Shown here: positions 60,001-64,000 of the stretch, one piece after another
How the letters are laid out: each line of letters begins with the position of its first letter
Position numbering within the stretch: the first letter of the stretch is position 1
Virus record (IMG/VR): IMGVR_UViG_3300032085_001464
Coordinates: 1-64,000 of that record
From: a virus
Reading direction: 5' to 3' (one strand)
Length of the DNA: 64,000 bases
Position numbers and translations under genes: made by a program
Notes under the pieces: generated by a model
Told to the model about the DNA's origin: nothing
The model's input: only the letters and a program-made list of their open reading frames with translations
The model's database searches: none

Positions 60001-60716
60001 AGAACTGACCACTGATCAGCGTTTTCGTTAGGTTGAGCACCTTTAGGGTTAGTACCGATAGCAACATAAGATGCACCGATGTACTCTACAATATCCCCCC
60101 TTTCATAGCGGGTATTTGCATTGTAAAGACCTTCATTAGTGAAGGCTTTATTAAAGTCTGTAAAATTAGATGCTGGAGGATAGAAACCATCCGAACCTAC
60201 TCCAGTAGGATCATGGAAACTAGTAGAAACCCCCTGCATTGTAAAGTCGCTAGCGACTTGGAAGGGAACAATTGTACGATACTCTTGTCCACCATACTTA
60301 ACAACATCATTGATGCCATAATAAGTGGCAGTTGTAAAAGCACCTCGGAAGTTCAGTCCCTCAGCATAGAGATCCCAGTATGCTGGGAAATCAGAACTGT
60401 ACCAGTTGCTTTGTACACCAACTGACACATGTTGTGCCGTACAGATATATTGATTACCGCCTTCCTTGACGATATCGTTTACAACATATCCGGTGCTAAC
60501 TGTCCACTCGCCAGCATAGTTCTGACCCTCTGTATGGAGGTCCCAGTTGGCACTATCGTTTGGAAATCCAGTAGAACTGGCATCTGAAGTATGATTTGTT
60601 GTACAAACATAACTGCTGGCACCGTATCTAACGATGTCATCAATAATGAATGCGGTAGAAGCTGTCCAGGCACCACGCCAGTTAAATTTCAGTCTACCAA
60701 GTCTAAATTCTGCCAT
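57048..60716 (-). CDS. large fibre with carbohydrate-binding repeats and beta-helix
   Basis: The 1222-aa protein starts with about seven to eight copies of a ~50-residue module of type WxxxWxxxxxYxxxDxVxYxGxxYxxxxxH (e.g. RGAWTASTAFIIDDIVRYG, AGEWTVSTGYVVNDIVKEG), which resembles CBM5/12 chitin-binding modules. This is followed by a pectate-lyase-like entry (TKVYYVDAQQGSNNNTGL, about residue 387) and a beta-helix to about 830, then fibre repeats and a C-terminal cap (GAANVDVSADGTT... region). Role: host polysaccharide binding or degradation. Confidence 0.8.
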   Translation of the reverse strand: MAEFRLGRLKFNWRGAWTASTAFIIDDIVRYGASSYVCTTNHTSDASSTGFPNDSANWDLHTEGQNYAGEWTVSTGYVVNDIVKEGGNQYICTAQHVSVGVQSNWYSSDFPAYWDLYAEGLNFRGAFTTATYYGINDVVKYGGQEYRTIVPFQVASDFTMQGVSTSFHDPTGVGSDGFYPPASNFTDFNKAFTNEGLYNANTRYERGDIVEYIGASYVAIGTNPKGAQPNENADQWSVLVGGIGTGAGTTYDPNEIYARGEIVTLGGNTYIADQVKILGDNRPVGTAITTIDTGTNGWSLLARGFNWRSTWSGSSVYEIGDVAEYSSSAYISVASSNINVQPGTAVSMWAAFAIGDSAALLTTKGDLLTRDGTGPTRQGIGTQGTYLRVSSGDEIEWQYPGLRTKVYYVDAQQGSNNNTGLTPDNAWGSIAYASTAGQTRRDITNFVYDETSGIATVTAAAHGLFPQGQVKLQGIAFTCAQAHAGVTTTIFPDGTQGFFFRVDAVNDSNSFVTNVGISTIAHTYVSGGEVTDVSPIILKLSAGVFSEQLPITLPKNFSIAGDVLRGTTVEPAPGVSTDGLVPNSRQTMFFVSDSTTVQAITMRGLQGFNYDTNDAFNTDKWQPKVGVGTTSCGVYFRLNPDTPILERSPYIKDCTAFSNLCIDGTGHQGAIGVFIEGGVHEARQAREGRGGKSMVFDAFTNIHSGGVGFWLEDDALAEIVSSFTYYCAFGYVSDDGSEIRSLSGNNSYGNYGALAVGFSTLESARPGRLYGDKMSTQVGTSAGTISVGATMRGTVSGARAVVTNNQIAGDQLYFKYNAGFGNPDGANGAVGVGTTVFTPGEFIEFDSVGAGATGYVKIASASNAVGGQKDGLFEVVGLSTTPLVGDAIGFTTVGLGFSDSISYIIRTVSAYDFASGRATINIAPVKGSAPASFDDQEFLMRSKFSKVRLTGHDFLLIGTGNTSQTNYPTVDENTASQGNETTVLNTGKIFFVSTDQGGNFRVGEYFSVNQLTGAATLDASAFNLSGLSELRLGAIGGQIGEAVNEFSSDEFLSGDSNSACPTEKAVRGFLTRGKMDSTSGILVPPRGAQASRPTGVDLIEGGLRYDTDADGFEFYNGSSWLPLGAYANVDVSADGTTLANRQQAWCNTSGGSFTVTLPLSPVKGDSIRIFDIAKTFDTNNLTIGRNGEPIMGDAADLVVSTEGAAFELVYYDGSQGWRIITI

Positions 60717-60728
60717 TGTAGGTTCTCG

Positions 60729-61079
60729 TTAAACAGGTTCAGAGTATGAATGGGTTCCGTTGACCTGAAGGACTAGATATCCATCAGTGTCTAGGTAATA
60801 AAAAAGGTTGCGCCTATCAAAGCGTATCTGTTGATATTTATCTTGTGGGTTATTGGCAAGTGATTTTTGTTCAGTGGTTTCTTCAACATAATCGTTGTAG
60901 TCCCCGAACTCTTCAACCTGCGTTCCATCTAAACGATGAGGATCAAGAGTTTCACTGGTAGATGCCGTGCTTACTTTACTAAAGAACAGCATGTCATTTG
61001 CATCTCTCCTCAACGCATAAACATAATAACCCGTAGAATCTTTAGGCTGAAAATGTGCGTTACTTAAAGTTAATGCCAT
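60729..61079 (-). CDS. small structural protein (116 aa)
   Basis: MALTLSNAHFQPKDSTGYYVY start, a beta-sheet-like middle and a QVNGTHSYSEPV end. It looks like a fibre-connector or decoration protein; no family recognised. Its start overlaps the stop of the 156-aa gene by one base (TAATG). Confidence 0.65.
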   Translation of the reverse strand: MALTLSNAHFQPKDSTGYYVYALRRDANDMLFFSKVSTASTSETLDPHRLDGTQVEEFGDYNDYVEETTEQKSLANNPQDKYQQIRFDRRNLFYYLDTDGYLVLQVNGTHSYSEPV

Positions 61080-61549
61080 TAGCTAATGATTCTCCAATAA
61101 GTACCTGTCCACAAGAACATAACAGTCACTCCCGAAACATCTAAGTTAACGGGACCATTATCAATGTTGCCAATCGCATCTTTGAATTGATGCGCGGATG
61201 AGGTCAATATAACATTATTTATATTCCAGTTTTGTCCGCCATCAGCGATCTCAATACTGTCTCCAATAGAGAGATTGACCACGGGCATTGTAGCGTTAAT
61301 GGCACCAGCACTAGTATTCGCAAGATATCTCTTGTTAACAACTAACTGGGTAGTAATAGGACCAGTAAGGTCAGTATAGACAGGAGTGGCACCAGTTGCT
61401 GCTTGAGCAACTGTTTCTACATTGTTCCCAGATCTGATATAGATTTTCTGGTCAACTATATTAATAGCCATCTCTCCATCTTCCAGGTCTACTAAACCAG
61501 GAATCTGACCCTGCGTGGTACTTCTTTTTGGTTTAATGCGTGTAGGCAT
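61079..61549 (-). CDS. structural protein with Mtd-like N-terminus (156 aa)
   Basis: The first 40 residues (IKPKRSTTQGQIPGLVDLED then GEMAINIVDQKIYIRSG) match the N-terminal attachment module seen in many tail fibres, including the phage major tropism determinant. The rest is a small beta domain ending in FLWTGTYWRIIS. Probably the base of a fibre that uses the neighbouring large proteins. Confidence 0.72.
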   Translation of the reverse strand: MPTRIKPKRSTTQGQIPGLVDLEDGEMAINIVDQKIYIRSGNNVETVAQAATGATPVYTDLTGPITTQLVVNKRYLANTSAGAINATMPVVNLSIGDSIEIADGGQNWNINNVILTSSAHQFKDAIGNIDNGPVNLDVSGVTVMFLWTGTYWRIIS

Positions 61550-61577
61550 TACGACAAAATGAATATGTGACTCATAG

Positions 61578-61585
61578 TATTTATC
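61578..61585 (-). promoter_or_regulatory. T4-like late promoter
   Basis: GATAAATA, 29 bases before the ATG at 61549; it overlaps the stop of the oxygenase-like gene. Confidence 0.55.
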
Positions 61586-62069
61586 AGAAGTAACTTACCG
61601 ATAATACAATTCTAGCTTTTTGATCAGTACAGGTGGTGCTATGGTGTGGTTCAGATCCATCAAAAAGAACAACTCTATTCTCAACACTCTCTACTTTTGT
61701 TCCATCTTTGAATCCAGTATATCCATTACAAGTATTCAAATATAAAACTGCAGTCTTATGATTGTAATGATAATCCTCATGAAAATCATGTTCAATAAAT
61801 TTACCACTATTGGGATACAAATTAAATCTTACTCTTATAAGAGCTTTTACATTTAAATAATTTACTAACAAATGATCCAGTTCTTTTATGAAAGAACTCT
61901 GTGGTTCAAACCGATCAAATACCCTATGAGTAAAAAAGAAATGGTTATCGTTCATTTCACCTAAGTTAGCAACCTCTTGACAAAATACCCAAGGAAACTG
62001 TGTACTGAATACACTATTCTTTAGATGATCAAAATAGTCTTGCTCCAAATAATTATCAAGTATCTTCAT
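61584..62069 (-). CDS. putative 2OG-Fe(II) oxygenase-like protein C
   Basis: The 161-aa protein (MKILDNYLEQDYFDHLKNSV start) has HDFHEDYHYNHKTAVLYLNT with several His, NGYTGFKDG, and LFDGSEPHHSTTCTDQKARI with the distal His and an Arg. This is the layout of small phage oxygenases near fibres. Several upstream Met codons are possible; the ATG at 62069 gives the standard N-terminus. It overlaps the next upstream gene by 14 bases. Confidence 0.65.
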   Translation of the reverse strand: MKILDNYLEQDYFDHLKNSVFSTQFPWVFCQEVANLGEMNDNHFFFTHRVFDRFEPQSSFIKELDHLLVNYLNVKALIRVRFNLYPNSGKFIEHDFHEDYHYNHKTAVLYLNTCNGYTGFKDGTKVESVENRVVLFDGSEPHHSTTCTDQKARIVLSVSYF

Positions 62070-62649
62070 GGTAATATTCATAGAGATTAAACGCGATTGA
62101 CATCCGAGGTTCTTTACCATCACTCAAATTTCTATCTACATTATGAGCTAATGATGCAGGAAAAAGAATCATCAATCCATCATCAGGTTCGACAGAAAAA
62201 CATGTTTGCTGAGTTAATGATAAATTATGTTCATCTAAATGATGAAAAGTAATACCCCCAGAGTTATCTGGTACATTTATGTATAGTACTCCAGCTATAG
62301 ATGACCCAGGATGAGTGTGTCTTACATTATAACACTCAACATAATTAATATTAAACCACATGTTGGCAAGACGAGGTTGAAAATTAACCTCTACGAGTTC
62401 ATTCTTATAGTACACTTCCAACAAACTCAGGATTCTATCACTTAAATAATTTAGAAAAGGGGTAAAGCTTTTCTCTAGATAAAAATCATCAGGACTTTGA
62501 TATCCATCAACATTACTTCTATGGTTTGGTTGATAAACTTTAGCATAATTTTCCATCCAATCCATGAAATGATCTTGAATATCATCAAAGTCATCATCAA
62601 AAGATCTTGCCACAACATATGGCAGAATGGAAAAAGAATCTTCAGTCAA
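62056..62649 (-). CDS. 2OG-Fe(II) oxygenase-like protein D
   Basis: The 197-aa protein shows the 2OG-FeII_Oxy_5 pattern: MWFNINYVECYNVRHTHPGS with His-x-His, GVLYINVPDNSGGITFHH as jelly-roll strand, GLMILFPASLAHNVDRN with the distal His and EPRMSIAFNLY with the Arg. The start is a TTG at 62649 (TEDSFSILPYVVARS), which overlaps the metalloprotease stop by eight bases. It is the sixth putative oxygenase in the window. Confidence 0.78.
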   Translation of the reverse strand: MTEDSFSILPYVVARSFDDDFDDIQDHFMDWMENYAKVYQPNHRSNVDGYQSPDDFYLEKSFTPFLNYLSDRILSLLEVYYKNELVEVNFQPRLANMWFNINYVECYNVRHTHPGSSIAGVLYINVPDNSGGITFHHLDEHNLSLTQQTCFSVEPDDGLMILFPASLAHNVDRNLSDGKEPRMSIAFNLYEYYHEDT

Positions 62650-63304
62650 TGTAATTATTCTCCTCTAACCATTCGCGAGTCATTGGGGTTGGTTCGTAAA
62701 CTTCCCACATAGAACCAGTAGCACATGCATCTAGTGCTGCCATAGTCATACCTTCTGTCTTACCTGCCCAGGTTGCTTCTGCTTCCCAAGGTACAGCAGA
62801 CTTAGGATAGGTACGCTCTACCATCTCTCTCCAGAGCATAGGAACTTCATCTTCAGGTTTAATAATAGCAATCATACTATTATTAATTGTTCCTGCCATA
62901 CAATCTTGTGCAGCATGCCATCCCTCATGTCTCATGACTGCCATAAGAACTCCAGGATCATTCATATAATTTTCATTCAGGAAGAAGTTATTACTTACAG
63001 TATGATAGACACCACGATGACCTACTGGGAAATACTTATCGTCAGCAAGATATACTTTCACACCAACCTGATTAAGGGAGGAAAGCATATGATTAAACTC
63101 GTTCGCAACTACAGTAAAACGAGAGTAGTTTTTATATTCGGATGAGACATCCAATAAGGAGTGTACTTCTTTCACACCATCAGTACATTCACCTAATAGC
63201 ATACATCCCATGGAATCCATAGTCTTATATCCTTTAGTGATTTTATCTTCGTTAGCGAAGACTGGAGATGCTGCTAGAAGCAGAGCTAAAAGAAGTTTTT
63301 TCAT
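62642..63304 (-). CDS. exported zinc metalloprotease (HEGWH)
   Basis: The 220-aa protein has a signal peptide (MKKLLLALLLAASPVFA, cleavage after residue 17) and a zincin motif at residues 126-130 (HEGWH) within VMRHEGWHAAQDC. A Glu in WEAEATWAG near residue 177 is a candidate third zinc ligand. The Cys residues (33, 40, 135 and one near 195) could form disulphides outside the cytoplasm. Predicted to act in the host periplasm or at the cell surface; substrate unknown. Confidence 0.85.
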   Translation of the reverse strand: MKKLLLALLLAASPVFANEDKITKGYKTMDSMGCMLLGECTDGVKEVHSLLDVSSEYKNYSRFTVVANEFNHMLSSLNQVGVKVYLADDKYFPVGHRGVYHTVSNNFFLNENYMNDPGVLMAVMRHEGWHAAQDCMAGTINNSMIAIIKPEDEVPMLWREMVERTYPKSAVPWEAEATWAGKTEGMTMAALDACATGSMWEVYEPTPMTREWLEENNYID

Positions 63305-63306
63305 AA

Positions 63307-63591
63307 TTAAACTCTAAAGTGAATTGGTTGTGAATCTGATTGAGGTAAAGACTGCTGAATTTCAAGTTCTTGACCCTCAACTACAATCTTTGCAGGAGGA
63401 AGTCCATGTTGCCCAGGCAACTCTTTATCTGTAGTAGCCGTAATATCAATAACTTGATCGGTAATAAATTTATTTTTTCTATATGTTCTACCAGGAACCA
63501 TGGAACATAAGTTTATTGCATCTTTTTCCCATCCACAGTCAGCATACTTTTTACCAAGAGAATCATATACTGAGTAATATTCATTTCCCAT
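63307..63591 (-). CDS. hypothetical protein (94 aa)
   Basis: MGNEYYSVYDSLGKKYADCG start and an end with ELEIQQSLPQSDSQPIHFRV. It could be an aspartate-type or small beta protein; nothing diagnostic is visible. The ATG at 63591 is chosen because the promoter TGCTATAAT lies 25 bases before it; a TTG 21 bases upstream is the alternative. Ends two bases before the metalloprotease start. Confidence 0.6.
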   Translation of the reverse strand: MGNEYYSVYDSLGKKYADCGWEKDAINLCSMVPGRTYRKNKFITDQVIDITATTDKELPGQHGLPPAKIVVEGQELEIQQSLPQSDSQPIHFRV

Positions 63592-63615
63592 AAGAGGAGG
63601 TGCTATTCCCAACTA

Positions 63616-63624
63616 ATTATAGCA
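63616..63624 (-). promoter_or_regulatory. extended -10 promoter
   Basis: TGCTATAAT, 25 bases upstream of the ATG at 63591, the same nonamer and spacing as at 22619-22627. An AATAAATA late box lies directly upstream at 63625-63632, so the gene may be read early and late. Confidence 0.55.
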
Positions 63625-63627
63625 TAT

Positions 63628-64000
63628 TTATTTTACTTGTCCAATGACCCATGATCTCATGCCAAATGGTGTATCAGCAATCAAGCTCTGAGTTAATGTT
63701 GCCACCTCTGGCGGCACTACCAGACAGAATCCAATACCACAGTTGAACACATTACGCATCTCCTCTTCGGCAATCTCTCCTGCCTCCTGAATCTTGTTAA
63801 AGAGTTCTGGTCTCTCCCAAGCATCATAGTCAACATCAACTGTAAGACCTGATGGAAGACACCTAGGAAGATTCTCAGGGATACCTCCACCAGTGATGTG
63901 TGCCATGCCTAAGATAGGAACCTCATCCAACAGGTACTGGATCAGACGGGCATAGATGGTGGTCGGTATCAGAAGCTCTGGCATCTCCTTATAGTAAATG
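63628..64000 (-). CDS. purM: phosphoribosylaminoimidazole synthetase (AIR synthetase), C-terminal part
   Basis: The frame continues past the window edge; the visible 124 codons are the C-terminal part of PurM, with GMAHITGGGIPENLPRCLP (about the family's ATP-binding C-domain), VFNCGIGFCLVVPP and GMRSWVIGQVK. PurM closes the imidazole ring (FGAM to AIR, ATP-dependent) in purine synthesis, a usual cyanophage auxiliary gene. An internal ATG at 63984 is not the true start. Confidence 0.93.
   Translation of the reverse strand, partial: IYYKEMPELLIPTTIYARLIQYLLDEVPILGMAHITGGGIPENLPRCLPSGLTVDVDYDAWERPELFNKIQEAGEIAEEEMRNVFNCGIGFCLVVPPEVATLTQSLIADTPFGMRSWVIGQVK

Noticed and set aside
1-64000. CRISPR arrays, insertion sequences, integrase or attachment sites
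   Set aside because: No regularly spaced repeats, transposase or integrase frame was found. The tRNA-Leu is complete and has no partial copy in the window that I could see.

Overview
The window is part of the genome of a T4-like marine cyanophage (a myovirus of Prochlorococcus or Synechococcus). The evidence is T4-type replication and virion genes (gp32, gp33, gp4, gp26-like, gp48, gp53, gp5-like hub) together with cyanophage auxiliary genes (talC, phoH, thyX, purM, a cyanobacterial DUF1825 gene). Most genes lie on the minus strand, tightly packed and often overlapping (ATGA, TAATG). Nothing suggests an integrated prophage, insertion sequence or CRISPR array.

Layout. 1-7.7 kb: lysis candidates (tail-type lysozyme plus small membrane protein), an SF2 helicase and PD-(D/E)XK-like nuclease with small ORFs, a halogenase-like flavoprotein and a ligase-like nucleotidyltransferase. 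7.8-18 kb: a 2OG-Fe(II) oxygenase and three large fibre proteins, the last with an S74 chaperone domain. 18-20.7 kb: a plus-strand proline-rich protein overlapping antisense with a cluster of three exported proteins, then tRNA-Leu(UAA). 20.8-22.6 kb: nitrilase-like hydrolase and transaldolase. 22.7-35 kb: the baseplate, hub and tail-assembly module, including a tape-measure candidate preceded by a two-frame chaperone pair with a slippery heptamer; gp4, gp48 and gp53 lie on the plus strand. 35-42 kb: gp32, DUF1825, gp33, exonuclease, PhoH, ThyX and many small proteins, including a terminator/promoter/glutamine-riboswitch cassette. 42-48 kb: two oxygenase-like proteins and a 1646-residue virion protein with an intact subtilase triad. 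48.2-53.6 kb: a sugar island encoding ADP-heptose synthesis (HldD, split HldE kinase and adenylyltransferase), a HAD phosphatase, a cupin, a carbamoyltransferase and a GT9 heptosyltransferase-like protein. 53.6-61.6 kb: duplicated Cys/Gly-rich adhesin-like proteins and fibre proteins. 61.6-64 kb: two more oxygenases, an exported HEGWH metalloprotease, and the 3' part of purM.

Regulation can be read at two levels. Several early-type genes have host-like -35/-10 or extended -10 promoters (TGCTATAAT, TTGACA..TATAAT). Structural genes have (A/G/C)ATAAATA or CTAAATA boxes 10-35 bases upstream of their starts, matching the T4 late promoter read by gp55/gp33. Intrinsic terminators and promoters are nested at two places.

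The most notable systems are the ADP-heptose/carbamoyl-sugar island, the putative -1 frameshift in the tail chaperone, the glutamine-II type riboswitch in front of a 55-residue protein, and the large set of putative 2OG-Fe(II) oxygenases (six).
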